Source: Galeruca laticollis
Lineage: Eukaryota > Arthropoda > Insecta > Coleoptera > Chrysomelidae
Length of the DNA stretch: 64,000 nt
Reading direction: 5' to 3'
Assembly: GCA_963921935.1 (NCBI GenBank)
Contig: OY998177.1
Span: 21,971,926 to 22,035,925, forward strand
The notes beneath the pieces were generated by a model. That model was not told the DNA's origin. It was given only the letters and a program-made list of their open reading frames with translations, and searched no databases. Positions within the stretch are counted from its first letter, which is position 1, and each line of letters opens with the position of its first letter. The translations under genes were made by a program, and so were the position numbers. Positions 23,337 to 34,399 of the stretch are shown here, one piece after another.

Positions 23337-24050
23337 TAAAAAAAAACATTTATTTATAGGGGTTATCCTATACCTCAAGCCTAGAAGGAACAGGTAAAAG
23401 AAGAATTAGGGAAAATGGAAAGAGATGGGATTATTCAAAAATCAAGCACACATTACATTAGTCCGTTAATAAATGTCAAGAAGGCTGATAATTCGATTCG
23501 TCTATGCTTGGATGCAAGAAGAATAAATGAGATTTCTAAACCACAATATGAGGCACCACAGCATGTAAATATTCTCTTAACAAAAATAGGAAAATCAACA
23601 ATATTCACCAAATTAGATCCTAAGAATTTATTCTGGTTAATTCCATTAAGTCCAGAATCTAGAAAATATACTGGTTTTCAAGTGGATGGGCAGGTATATG
23701 AATTTTTAACAGTACCATTTGGATTACATTCAAGTTCTTCAGCACTAGTACGAGCTTTGAGAGAGGTACTTGAGCTATATCAAGAATTTTGCATTTCATA
23801 CATTGATGATATCCTTAGCTTTAGTAATAGCTCACAGGAACATCTAAGACATATAGAAAAAATTGTAAATATTTTAAACAAATTTGTACTGAAGTTAAAT
23901 ATTGATTAGTGTGTATTTTATCAAAGCGAGGTACAGTATCTGGGTTTTAAAATAACGAATAATGGAATAACAATAGATGAGAAAAGATTAGAACAAATAC
24001 AAGAATTTCCAAGGCCTAAAAATATAAAAACACTTTCTTGGAATGATCAA
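23337..24050 (+). pseudogene. Ty3/gypsy-like reverse transcriptase, decayed
   Basis: The N-terminal RT motif MERDGIIQKSSTHYISPLIN is followed by RLCLDARRIN and motif A FTKLDPKNLFWLIPLS. Families have LDL.SAFWQI, so this is altered but keeps the first Asp. Then come FLTVPFGLHSSSSALVRAL (motif B region) and motif C CISYIDDILSFS with the YIDD catalytic pair intact. A stop follows at 23907, and the connection segment VQYLGFKIT continues after it. Stops before 23415 and after 23907 make the copy non-functional. Confidence 0.85.
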
Positions 24051-24059
24051 TTACTATTT

Positions 24060-24537
24060 TTAATTTGTACCTAATTTGGCAGAAAAAGAAAGGTCATTGA
24101 TAGAATTGTTAAGAAAGAATGAAAAGTGGATATGGGATGAACGTAGAATAAAGGCGTTTAACCAAATTAAAAATGAATTTTATAATAACATTTCGGTATA
24201 TGTTCCAAATTTTAAAGAACCATTTTTATGATGTACAGATGCATCTGAATATTCAATAGGAGGAGAATTGGTGCAAATGCAAGGGAAAGAAGAAGTACCA
24301 ATATGCTTTGTGTAAAGAATGTTTAGAGGACCAGAAGTAAGATATAGTGTGGGAGAGAAAGTAATGTTGGCTATTGTATATTGTTGTCAAAAATTGGGAT
24401 ATTGGCTTAGAGGAAATAAATTTACAATCGAGACAGATCATAAAGTTTTATCATTCATGAGGATAACAAAATATGGAATCGGCAGAATATATCGGTGGAA
24501 TTTGCTACTTCAAGAATATGATTTCGAAATAAAATAA
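24060..24537 (+). pseudogene. RNase H domain of the gypsy-like element, truncated
   Basis: Reading through two stops, TDASEYSIGGELVQMQG carries the first catalytic Asp, followed by RYSVGEKVMLAIVYCCQKL (Glu helix) and FTIETDHKVLSFM (third acidic residue). The frame ends at EYDFEIK, immediately followed by the 3' LTR. The normal continuation, including the whole integrase, is absent, so an internal deletion joined RNase H to the LTR. Confidence 0.8.
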
Positions 24538-25398
24538 ACAGACGAGTTTGCGGAAAAAGAACATCAAGTTAAAAGGTCGGTTAAATTTTATACTAGTTGG
24601 TTTTTTTTTGAAGTTTTGTAATTATTAAATTTGGTTATTTCGTTAATAATTTTAGAAAGATCTAGTTAATTTTATAGTAGTTTTTTTAAAGTTGTGTAAT
24701 TATTAAATTAGGTTATTTCGTTGATAATTTGAGAAAGTTCTATTTGATTTGATTGAAATTTTTGGAATTCGTATAAATTATTGAAATTATTTTGTTAATT
24801 ATTGGATCATTGGAAATAGAAATTTTGTTCAGTTGATTGTAATTTCAATAGATTTTCTTTATAAGGTAAGCTAAGTATTGAAATTCATCCAGAACAAAGA
24901 TCTTTGTTTGAAGAATTCAAAAGAAGCGGTCCTGTATGAAGAAAGGTAAGAGTTTTTAGTATATAGTTTGGAGTTAGTGTTGGTAAAATTTTGAATAGTA
25001 ATAAATTTAGTTCAAATTAGAGAAAATTAACATACAGGGTGTTTCTTGAATTAAAATTTAGAATAAAAACTTGATTGTAGAACTGTGTAAAAATGTTGAT
25101 TTAGATTTATAAAAAAAACAGGAAATAGAAAGAAAAGATATATTTGAAAACTGCAATTCATTCGAGAACCGACTCCCTGAAAATAATAGGTCTTATATAT
25201 AGCCGGAGCATATAGATTTACATTATTTTTCTTATGATAATTTGAATTAAGTCAGAATAACTATATTAAATTTTACTTACCTATTTATGGTAAGTTGGCG
25301 TCCATAAATTATTAAATATATAGCAATACGCGTTATATATATCAAAAGTTAATTAAAAAAATTGTGTATATAGAAATAATCACAATCATAATAGAACT

Positions 25399-25402
<4 letters not shown>
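24536..25402 (+). repeat. 3' LTR of gypsy-like retrotransposon
   Basis: Direct copy of 18749-19612, same orientation, ending at AATAGAACTTG and running straight into a (TA)n tract. No target-site duplication is visible, because the left flank is another element and the right flank is a microsatellite. Confidence 0.8.

Positions 25403-25456
<54 letters not shown>
25403..25456. repeat. (TA)n microsatellite at LTR boundary
   Basis: About 27 TA units directly after the 3' LTR. It may be expanded from the LTR end or be the insertion target. Confidence 0.95.
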
Positions 25457-25459
<3 letters not shown>

Positions 25460-25879
25460 CACTAATTTAATTATCTTTTTCTCATTCAGTACTTTCAATT
25501 TCGCGTAGCTTAGATGCAAATATTCGTGGACAATTCGGAACAAATATTCTTTTCTCAAGTAGGAGCCACAATCCTCTATTGATGCGAATAAATAAGTCAT
25601 GGTACGATGATTGATCAGACATTCAGACAATTTCACGCATATTTTTTATATAGTATGATTTTCAAATCGATTAATTTTTTAAACAAAGAATTTTATTGGT
25701 TTCACTGGCCACGCAATATTCTTTATTTTAAAAAAACGCGAGCTTTTTTGATGTTTTGATGTGTCAAAATACAATGATCACAGACTCCTATGATTGATGC
25801 TTGCTCACGCTGGTTATGAATTCCATACCATTAAAGCGCGCATAACGCATGTTAAGAAAAACGCAAAAAAAACAAAGTT
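25457..25879. other. Intergenic, no gene recognised
   Basis: No domain-bearing frame. It leads into the hairpin array. Confidence 0.4.
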
Positions 25880-26533
25880 CTACCATCTGTAGTTACTCAA
25901 AACTTATGAAAAATTGAAGAATATAATATTTTCTATCTTGAAATTGTATTGCCATGCAACTACAATGAGTAGAAATTACCAATTTTAAGGCCTAAATAAT
26001 TGCTGACAAAGCATGCAGCTTCCCGAAAAACCTCTAAAATTATAATTTTCTACCACTTGTAGTAAGCTCAAGTAACTATGAAACAGAAGAGTACTATATT
26101 TTTTGTCCCTAAATGGAACTTCTTTGCTACTACAATCAGTAGTAATCAACAGTTTATAGGCGAAGAGTCCATTGGTGTGAATGCAAACTGAATATTATTA
26201 TGTAATCTGTTCCTGTAGGTATGTATCAGTAAAACTAATATTTTTTTTCCATTTTCTACCACTTGTAGTAGCCCAAAGTAAATGAAAAAATAAAAAAATG
26301 TTATATAATCCATAATAAAACTACATTACCGTGTAACTACAATGAGTAGAAAACAATATCTTAAATGGCAGGCTGAGGAGACATTACATGGCCATTACCG
26401 AAAATGCATAAAACACAAAATTTGATAAAATTATAACTTTCTACCACTTGTAGTGATCCAAAAATGATATGAAATAGAAGAATATATTATGATACGCTTT
26501 ATGTTGCCATTTTTCTGCAACTACAATGAGTAA
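25880..26533. repeat. Array of four 93-bp hairpin units
   Basis: Four units lie at 25880-25972, 26050-26142, 26256-26349 and 26441-26533. Each starts CTACCACTTGTAGT (the first has CTACCATCTGTAGT) and ends ACTACAATGAGTAG or a one- or two-base variant, so its ends are inverted copies. Unit lengths are 93, 93, 94 and 93 bp. The interiors also resemble each other (ATGAAA..A.AGAA.A.TA.TAT, then a TT-GC tract). Units are separated by 77, 113 and 91 bp of less conserved sequence. No protein is encoded. Confidence 0.8.
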
Positions 26534-26712
26534 AAATGTCAGAATTACCGCATGCTTGTAACCCATCGCTAGAGGATGGTATCGAAACTTCAACGCAATG
26601 TAAATTTGTTATATCTGCTTAGCTAGGTTTCCAGCAGTTGCAAAATAACATAAAAAAATAAATGAGTTTCCAGGTTTTTATTTTATATGAATGGTTACAA
26701 GTGATAATAAAT

Positions 26713-27960
26713 CTAATTATTTATATTATTTTGACTATTGTAATTAGTGTTTATATGGAAAATTCGATTATCATAAACTATGGCAGGTTGATTGGAAGTA
26801 ATTGCTTGTTCTTGATTCAGAGATTCTCGAATCGTCTTGGCCGAGGTTGAAGCAGACCTCATTGCGTCAATTATTTCCTGATGATGGCCCGAGTCTATTT
26901 GCAGATATGATTTTATTGAGTGGCTGCTACCATGACCGGTTATTTCAATCAATTGCTGTTCTCCAATTCCCGTTCTGGTTAAAGTTGAAACAGCAGTGGC
27001 CCTTGCATTTTATATTCTGATCTTTTTGACATCAATTCCAATCAATGATTCAGCGGATTTGAAGAAGATATCATATTCTGTCCAACTGGACTGTTATTGT
27101 ACCAACCTTTGGAACTGGGATTCTTAAAATTTGGATTTGGTGCCAAAAATGAACGCTTCGTTTTGATGGGGCCTCGATTGCTTGTTAGTTTTCTTAACAG
27201 TCATACAGGGCATATTTCTTCGTTGAGTGTACTCGGTACTAGCCACTTACTGTCAGCTATTTTCTTGGAACCGCCTTGGGTGGTCTTTGAGAAAACCGGG
27301 TTATACTCAATGCAGCCTGTTGGTTTCCCTCTATTGTCAATTTTCTCCACAAAATATTGGAGTTGTGCTGCCGCTCCCTCATTTCCTCTCCAAGCCAATT
27401 CATGACCAGCAATGTGGAATATATTTTTCTGCAGTTCTTCCGGAGCGTTTTCGTCGCAAAGCTCAATAATTTTTCTCAGCTCGTCTGTTGAAAGTGCAGA
27501 TGAACTTTCCTTTCTCTCGGTTGGATCCATTAGTAGCTTCCGGTGCTTAGCATTTTTTGCAGCTCTTGCGTTAAAAAATTGTATGTCAGAGAATAGATTA
27601 AATTTGCGATTATACTTTTCAAAAAAGTATACCTGCAACTACTTTGCTGTGTAATTCCATGAAACTTTGATTACACTGTCCTTGTAGTCGTCGGAGTTTT
27701 TTTTGCATGTTGAACCGATAGTCTTCAAGAATAAGCGCCAGTTTTTTCACAGGTATATCCGCTCTATCGAAATTATAGGATTTCCTGCGCAAAAGATTGT
27801 AAACTGCTTCAATAGGCTTGCATTGGATTTTCTGGTATTCGCGGGTGTCAACTGCTCAATCTCCTGGCGAATGTTTTCTTTACTTTCTTGACTTTCTTTT
27901 TTACGTTGTGCTACTTGACAGCTTTAGAAGTGAAATAGTAATTTCGAGGCTGGGATCTCA
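26713..27960 (-). pseudogene. Crypton-type tyrosine recombinase (DUF3504-like), decayed
   Basis: Minus strand. From about 27960, an N-terminal core-binding stretch (RQEIEQLTPANTRKSNASLL, then KQFTIFC) leads to WNYTAK and, after a stop, YFFEKYNRKFNLFSDIQFF. The catalytic part follows: ERKESSSALSTDELRKIIEL, HELAWRGNEGAAAQL (catalytic Arg), IEYNPVFSKTTQGGSKK, a stop, then ITGHGSSHSIKSYLQIDSG (26950-26870) with the GH and the nucleophile Tyr. This matches the DUF3504/Crypton recombinase family that cuts and rejoins DNA through a phosphotyrosine bond. Stops and frame changes near 27200 and 27640 make it inactive. No element ends were found. Confidence 0.8.
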
Positions 27961-27999
27961 CTTAGTTACCATGGCAACTCAACAATCAAGTCGACCACA

Positions 28000-28985
28000 C
28001 ATTTTATGTTTCGCTGGTGACTCGATGAGGAAAATAATTTGCATTGTGGAAATAAATTTAGAAAATATTTGATGTTTCACCACAATTCGGTGTGGAATTA
28101 TCTTACCGAATACCACGCGAAGACAAATTATTATCCGAAAATATTCAAGAGCTCGAAAAAATTTCAGGAAATAATTTGACCTCTAGTGGTATTTTTAATT
28201 TTTCTAGTTGTTTTTAAAAATTTGTAATTTTTCATAAAATTTCAATTTCATTTGAAACGTCATATTTTTAAAAAGAAGCATTCCAAATAGCTTAAACTTT
28301 TAGGACCAATTATTAAAACATAAATAAAGTAATTTATTGATGAATTGTCTTCAATTTTGCAATTGTTAATGAATTTATTAGTATTTTTTTTCCGAAAAAG
28401 TGAATGAATTGTCAAACTGTTTATAACTACGTTAGTTTTGATGCAAATGATCAACAAGTTCATTTTAAGGATGATTAAAAGTACTTCAAAAAATATTTTT
28501 CTTTAAAACATGAAATGTTAAATACAAGTTATTCCATTTCCGCCAAATAAAAAGTTATCTTCAAACAGCCGTATCTCTGCAGTTATTACACGTATATGAA
28601 TGACAAAAATTGATCTTTACCTTTTTTCACGCTTCATTTTCTCTCCAATATTTTTTTGTAGAATATCAATTTTCCGACTTATTCGAGAAAAACTGGTGAA
28701 AAACGTGTTTCTTGAATGAAAAAAGTGCATTTTTTATCCCCAATAACTAAGAGAAAATATTGACTTATCGAAAAATGTTCATAAAGAACTTATTGCTTAG
28801 AAGTCACCCCTCTATCGATTTCCAAAGTTATATTTAATATTATATATTGAACCCCCTAGAAGGGGTGGCATCCGCCTCCAGGGCAAGAGCGTCAATTTTT
28901 GATCTGTGAAGGTTGAAATAGGTAATTACAATTTCCGACATTTGAAATAAAACGTTAAAATACACAATTCGTCCACAAAACCCCA
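28000..28985. other. Intergenic, AT-rich
   Basis: No supported gene. A short GC-richer patch at about 28850-28900 (CCCCCTAGAAGGGG palindrome) is noted without interpretation. Confidence 0.4.
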
Positions 28986-28989
28986 AAAA

Positions 28990-29185
28990 TCAAATCAGAT
29001 TCACAAGACCAATTGCAAACAGGAGCAGAAACATTTTCCTTTTTCTCCTTGGCTTGGGACGAAAGCACTGACATTCGTGATAAACTGCAATTACTCGTTT
29101 TCGTGAGAGGAATAGATCAAGAATTCACAAGCGTCAGCTGTCTGAGTCGCAGTGGACCTAGTTGTGATAAAATGCTGATTATGTA
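28990..29185 (+). pseudogene. hAT-type transposase fragment (GTF2IRD2-like group)
   Basis: A plus-strand frame reads FSLAWDESTDIRDKLQLLVF followed by VRGIDQEFTSV. The phrase SLA-DESTDI...QLL-F-RG is characteristic of the hAT-derived transposase group that includes GTF2IRD2- and ZBED-like proteins. The Asp of DESTD is the first catalytic acid in hAT enzymes. Only about 60 codons remain, and a stop follows. Its 3' side (29150-29260) is shared, inverted, with 44640-44770. Confidence 0.65.
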
Positions 29186-29260
29186 ATAAAAAAATTGTTT
29201 AGGTCGTTTGAAAATTTGCATAAATAATGTTTATATAATATTAATACTTAGAAAAAATCA
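29150..29260 (+). repeat. Dispersed repeat, inverted copy at 44640-44770
   Basis: Shared blocks in the same order: CTGTCTGAGTCGCAGTGGACCT, GATTATGTAATA, GTCGTTTGAAAATTTGC and AATGTTTATATA. They are on opposite strands. This is probably the 3' region of one transposon family. Confidence 0.6.
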
Positions 29261-29569
29261 GCTGAAAAGATATTGGAAAACGCTCATATAAATCTGTATA
29301 CAAAATAATGTATGTAAAGTAATTTCAGGTTTGACATAACTTATACAGTGAAACATTTATTTTATCAAAGTAATAAAAACAATCGTCATCTATTCTTTCA
29401 ATAGGGACACAGCATCCTGCCGGTATGACATAAAATTTATGACACTATGTCGAATATAACGGGTACTGCTGGAAGGATGGAGATAGGTTCAAAAGAATCA
29501 GCGCTAAAAGTTGCCTAGCGAGTGAAGGTTAAAACTTGTTGTCTGCTGAATGCATAGACGTGCGTGAAG

Positions 29570-31640
29570 ATGAGCTTTCAAATAGGCGACCGCGTGGCTG
29601 CAAAAGCCACATTATTTGATTCCGATGCAGAAAATACTTGAAGTAAATCGATTTTTGGTAGAAATTATAAAAATGCAAATTATTATGGAGTAATTCAAAA
29701 ATTATTAGGAAACACCGCCTTCGTTTTATGGGATGTTGATAAAAGAAAAATGAATATCGATTTAGGATTTCTTGAAGGTAATACCTACTATACTGATAAA
29801 TCTAAAAATTTGTTCCGAGTATACTTGGCACTTTTTCGCAGCATGTAGTCGTAGAATATCCAGCCCGATTCTATGGTTGCAGAAAGTATACAGCAGCCCT
29901 CTAGTTCTAGAAATACCGATGAAACATTCATAAGTGAGTCATCAAATATTTCTTCTGAAAGGGAAAGTGATTATGAAGATGTGTATAATACACAACGTAA
30001 TGTTTTATCTAGGAATGAAAAAACTAGTAATAATATTGAACATGAAACCATATGGGAGCTCTAGGAAGTAAGAATTGATGATTTTAAACATATAACATTC
30101 AAGCCAAAACTGAATGTATGTGATGTTGCTGCAATGAATGAATTAGATTTTGGGCAAACGATTTTTCCTGGAGAAAATATTGACTCTCTCCTAGAAGCGA
30201 CCAATTCTGACCTAATGCGAGAAGATACAAAGACCTGCTCTAAAACAGAATTTTTCAAATATATCGGACTTATATATGCCATAAGCACATTGGTATTACC
30301 AAATAGACGTGATTACTGGTCTACCAAAGAGAACAATAGCTTATTCCCTCCACCAGCTTTTGGAGTCCGATTCGGGATGGGTTACCATCGATTTGAGCGT
30401 ATACTACAAGCCTTTTGTTTCGTCACTGAAGACACTGCGGATACTGATAAATGGAAATGCATAAGACCCTTTGTCAATATGTTACAAACCAAATGAAATG
30501 ATATTTGTTCTCCTGGTTATGATGTCTGTATTGATGAATCCATGTTCTCTTGGTATGGAAGAGGTAATCACCATCCAGAGGGCTCACCAGCTGTGGCCCG
30601 TGAACCCAAAGGTGTTGGATGTGAGTGCAAAACACTAGCCGATGTTCAAACTAATATAATGATAAGACTAGAAATAAATGAAGGAAAAAATGCTATAGTT
30701 GGGAAAAAGTGGCAAAGGGAGTTGGGTGTTGGAACAACAACAACATTGCGGTTGACTGAAAATTATCACGGATCTGGACGTATTGTGGTTGGTGATGTCT
30801 GGTTAGGTTCTGTGAAAACATCTGTGGAATTATCCGTTCGAGGCTTGTACTTTCTAGGAATGGTAAAGGTTGCAGCTAAAAATTACCCAATCAAATACTT
30901 GGGAGAAAATTATCCTCAACAGCGCGATGCTACTGTGACATGTAAAACAAGAATCGATGACATTGAAATAGTTGCGGTTGCTTGGCGTGATGCTAAAACA
31001 CACACATTTGTTGGAACATGTGGAACTACTCTTGACGGCTCACCATGTGTAAAACGAAGAGTGGATCAAAATGGTGAAAATTATACATTTGAGGTACCGC
31101 GAATAAAACTTGTTGGAGAATATTATGGCGGTTCTCCGTCTATTGGTATTCACAATCATTGCGACATGCCGGGTTGGCACTAGAACTGAGTTGGCTCACA
31201 CATAATTGAAAGCACAGATTATATGATTCATTTCTTGAAATTATAGGAACTAACGCATATTTAGCGTGGAAAAATTTCAAGAACGATCCTAAAATGTCTC
31301 ATGTTACTTTTACAAAGAATTTGGCTTATCAGATCTTAAACTATAACTGGGAAGTGGAAGAAAATGTTGCAAATGCAAATAATAGGCTACAAACTAAGGG
31401 ATCGGCAACATGAACAACCCGGTAACATACCTACGTCACACCGTTCAGTTGCACCAAGCAGCATATATGAAAGACGACATGTTCAACGGAAGTGTATCAT
31501 TTGATCTCGTATTCATCACAAACAACAAAAAACAAGTTACTTTTGTGAACCCTGTGGTCAAAACGCTATTCTTCGTTCTCCTACTACTGGGCGCAATTGT
31601 TGTGCGTATCACGTCTTACACGGAAAGCCGCAAAAATAAC
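29570..31640 (+). pseudogene. piggyBac-type transposase with N-terminal SH3/Tudor-like segment, decayed
   Basis: One reading frame from ATG 29570 to 31183 holds the protein apart from in-frame stops (including about 29639, 29848, 30062 and 30494). A further frameshift lies near 31175. The N-terminus (FQIGDRVAAKATLF, YYGVIQKLLGNTAFVLWDVD) resembles an SH3/Tudor-like beta-barrel. The DDE domain follows: CIDESMFSWYGRG (first Asp), EPKGVGCECKTLADVQT, GSGRIVVGDVWLGSVKT (second Asp), AVAWRDAKTHTFVGTCGTTL, SPSIGIHNH. Relatives usually have Asp at the Gly of SIGIHNH, so the third catalytic acid seems lost. A C-terminal Cys-rich segment (FCEPCGQNA, TGRNCCAYHVLHG) lies at about 31540-31635. It belongs to the PGBD4-like group rather than that of the 36-38 kb element. 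Confidence 0.85.
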
Positions 31641-31884
31641 TTTTTATTCTCATTTTTCTATTTAATCCAGAATTTAGTTTTTTTATTTATTTGAGAATTT
31701 CGTTTTTTTATTTATTCGAGATTTTTTGTAGATTTTCTAGCAATTTGAAAATTAACTTTTTGTTTTTTTTAGTTAGATTTATTTTTGTCAAAAATAAGTT
31801 ATCAATATCGTACAAATAAAATTAACTTTTGATCTATTCATTGATTTTTAATTAATATTTTAAACTGTTGACAAACTTATTCCT

Positions 31885-32040
31885 GACGCCTATGGAAAAT
31901 GTCGCGGTACTGCTGGAAACTCATTGCGTCCTACTGGGAGGACATTCAAATTAAAAAAGAGCGTCCTTCCGGCAGGACCAATTAGAATGTCCAGCTGTCC
32001 TTCCGGAAGAGGCTTCCGGCAAGACAGAGGGCTACACGTT
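31885..32040. repeat. Subterminal TTCCGGCA-type repeats of the piggyBac at 29.5 kb
   Basis: CCTTCCGGCAGGACC, CCTTCCGGAAGAGG and CTTCCGGCAAGAC occur within 70 bp, and TCCTGCCGG occurs on the other side of the transposase at about 29414. GGTACTGCTGGAA is repeated directly at about 29461 and 31894. These are probably remains of the element ends, but a clean TTAA-flanked terminus was not found. Confidence 0.45.
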
Positions 32041-32439
32041 TTATCATTAATATTAAATTAATCTTAAATATGTGGGTTTCTTTGTAATGGTAGTTTGAAT
32101 CAATGGCAAAAGTTAAATTAGTGTTTTAAATGAAACTCAATGTCTTTAGCTAATTCCACAATATAATGAAATATGTTGAAAATTCTAAAAAAATGGTAAT
32201 TGTTTCGATAATTGAATATCATCGTCAGAATGGCAGAAGTTACATTTCATTTGATGCCTACCTGATGTTTAGTTGTTATTTTTGGCTAGACCAAGATATG
32301 ATTAGCCCTATGGTGATATCCTGGATATCATTTTTCCAATTAAGATCAGTTTAACTGTACAATGATATAGAAAACCAGGAAAACTCTATCTGCTGATCTT
32401 TACAACTATGACTTAAGAAGACAGTTTGATAGTGGAGAA

Positions 32440-33455
32440 CTTCCTAGATTTATCTGTTCATTGTCGACATCATATTGTGGGTTTCTTAAGTGTCTTCTAA
32501 TTTCCAACTCTTCAAGGAAATCCAGTTCTTGTTTCTTATCTCAAATATGTAGTACTTCTAGTTCTGTGTTAGGTATCAATGAATTATTGGAGTCAAGTAG
32601 ATGTTTTGCGTAATGGGATTTATCTGGTTGTTTTAATCTGTATGCTCGTAAGTATCCACTGTATCGGATTTCAAAATTTCTAAGGGTCTGACCCAAATAG
32701 ACAGCATTACATTGTGGACATTTGAGTTTATATATACTTGATTTCTCTAATGGTGGTATTTCTGTTTTTAGATTCAACATTTTTGTACTTACGTTACTTT
32801 CAGTTTTAAAAGAAATTGTTGTGTTCGTTGCTGAATATAGTATCTTTGAAATACTATTAGATATATTTCCTGCATATGTGATGGTTTTATAAGTTCTTAT
32901 TACTTCAGTTTGTTCCGGAAATATTAGTTGCAATGCCACTTTTTCCTCTTTTTTATTAATTAGCTTATTTATCATATGTAATGGATAACCGTTGGATGCT
33001 ACTATTTGTCTAATTGTATTAATCTCTCTATCAAAATTACATTTGTTCATAGGAACCGAAAATGCTCTATATATCATTGAATTATATGCCGCTAGTTTAT
33101 GTGACATTGGATGATGGGAACTATATGGAATTGTCACATAAGTGTGTGTTGGTTTTCGGTTAATTGAATAATCAAGTACATTATTAACTCTTTGAATTCT
33201 CAAATCAAGAAATTTGATTGAGTTATTTTCTTCAACTTCTAATGTAAATTTAATTTTTGGGTGTAAATTGTTAATGTGGTTGAAAAATATATCTAATTGT
33301 CGTTCACCACCTGTAAAACAAGCTAATACGTCATCTACATATCTATACCAAAATAAAACATTTTTCGAAATATTACTTTAAAAGATTTTTCTTTCTAAAC
33401 TGTCCATAAAAATGTTTGACAAAATATGTGATATAGGGCTTCCCATTGGTAAACC
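32440..33455 (-). pseudogene. Penelope-like RT (C-part) plus GIY-YIG endonuclease
   Basis: From the centre outward on the minus strand: EGLPMGSPIS (motif B), FWYRYVDDVLACF (motif C, catalytic Asp pair), a thumb region with a frame change near 33205, then an open frame (32541-33203) covering SINRKPTHTYVTIPYSSHHP and the endonuclease. The GIY-YIG signature appears as SSIYKLKCPQCNAVYLGQT with the conserved Arg in FEIRYSG. Past the stop, ELDFLEELEIRRHLRN completes the family C-terminus. The RT N-terminal half is missing. PLEs use this RT and GIY-YIG nuclease pair to copy into DNA. Confidence 0.85.
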
Positions 33456-34300
33456 TTCATATTATTTCTGTATTAATATTAATCCAGGAATAATATCAGA
33501 TATACTCAATTCATTTGATGTATGTATGAATCAGAATCATTCCACTTCTGACAATAACATATATATTCAAAATGAAGGTTTACCAATGGGAAGCCCTATA
33601 TCACCTATTTTGGCAAACATTTTTATGGACAGTTTAAAAAGAAAAATCTTTGATAGTAATATTTCAAAAAGTGTTTTATTTTGGTATTGATATGTAGATG
33701 ACATATTAGCTTGTTTTTCAGGTATTGAACGACAATTTGATATATTTTTCCACGACATTGATAATTTACACCCAAAAATTAAATTTACATTGGAAGCTGA
33801 AGAAAATGACTTAATCAATTTTCTTTATTTGAAAATTCAAAGAGTTTATAATGTACTTGATTATTCAATTTGCCGAAAACCAACACACACTGATGTGACA
33901 GTTCCATATAGTTCCAATCACCCAATGTCACATAAACTAACGGCATATCATTCAATGATACATAGAGCATTTTCAGTTCCTATGAACAAATGTAATTGTG
34001 ATAGAGAGATTAATACAATTAGACAAATAACAACATCCAACGGTTATCCATTACATATGATAAATAAGCTCATTCATAAAAAAGAGGGGAAAGTGGCATT
34101 ACAACTAATATTTCCTGAACAAACGGAAGAAATAAAAACTTATAAAACCATCACATATGCAGGAAATATTTCTAATAGTATTTCAAGGATAATACCTTTA
34201 GCAACGAATACAACAATTACTTTCAAAACAGAAAGAAACGTAAGTACAAAATTGTTAAATGTAAAAACAAAAATACAACCAATAAAAAATCATTTGTAAT
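33456..34300 (+). pseudogene. Penelope-like RT fragment, inverted partner
   Basis: The plus strand gives NINPGIISDILNSFDVCMNQ, EGLPMGSPISPILANIFMDS (motif B) and YVDDILACF (motif C). A stop just before YVDD replaces an Arg codon of its partner (TGA against AGA at the aligned place). The thumb follows (CRKPTHTDVTVPYSSNHPMS). It ends at PIKNHL before the GIY-YIG domain, where the terminal repeat begins. Confidence 0.85.
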
Positions 34301-34399
34301 TTTTTTAGAATTTTCAACGTATTTCATTATATTGCGGAATTAGCTAGAAACATTGAGTTTCATTTAAAACACTAATATGAGTAGATTCCACGAAGTAAG

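Larger units (their letters stand above)
32123..34376. mobile_element. Inverted pair of Penelope-like element fragments
   Basis: The outer ends are inverted copies: ATTAGTGTTTTAAATGAAAC at 32123 and its complement ending at 34376, continuing for about 80 bp. Two homologous Penelope-like coding fragments diverge from a centre at about 33456, where both contain GAAGGTTTACCAATGGGAAG. The left arm keeps about 330 bp of 3' sequence (32207-32540) that the right arm lacks. The whole 2.25 kb is thus a large palindrome. Confidence 0.8.
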
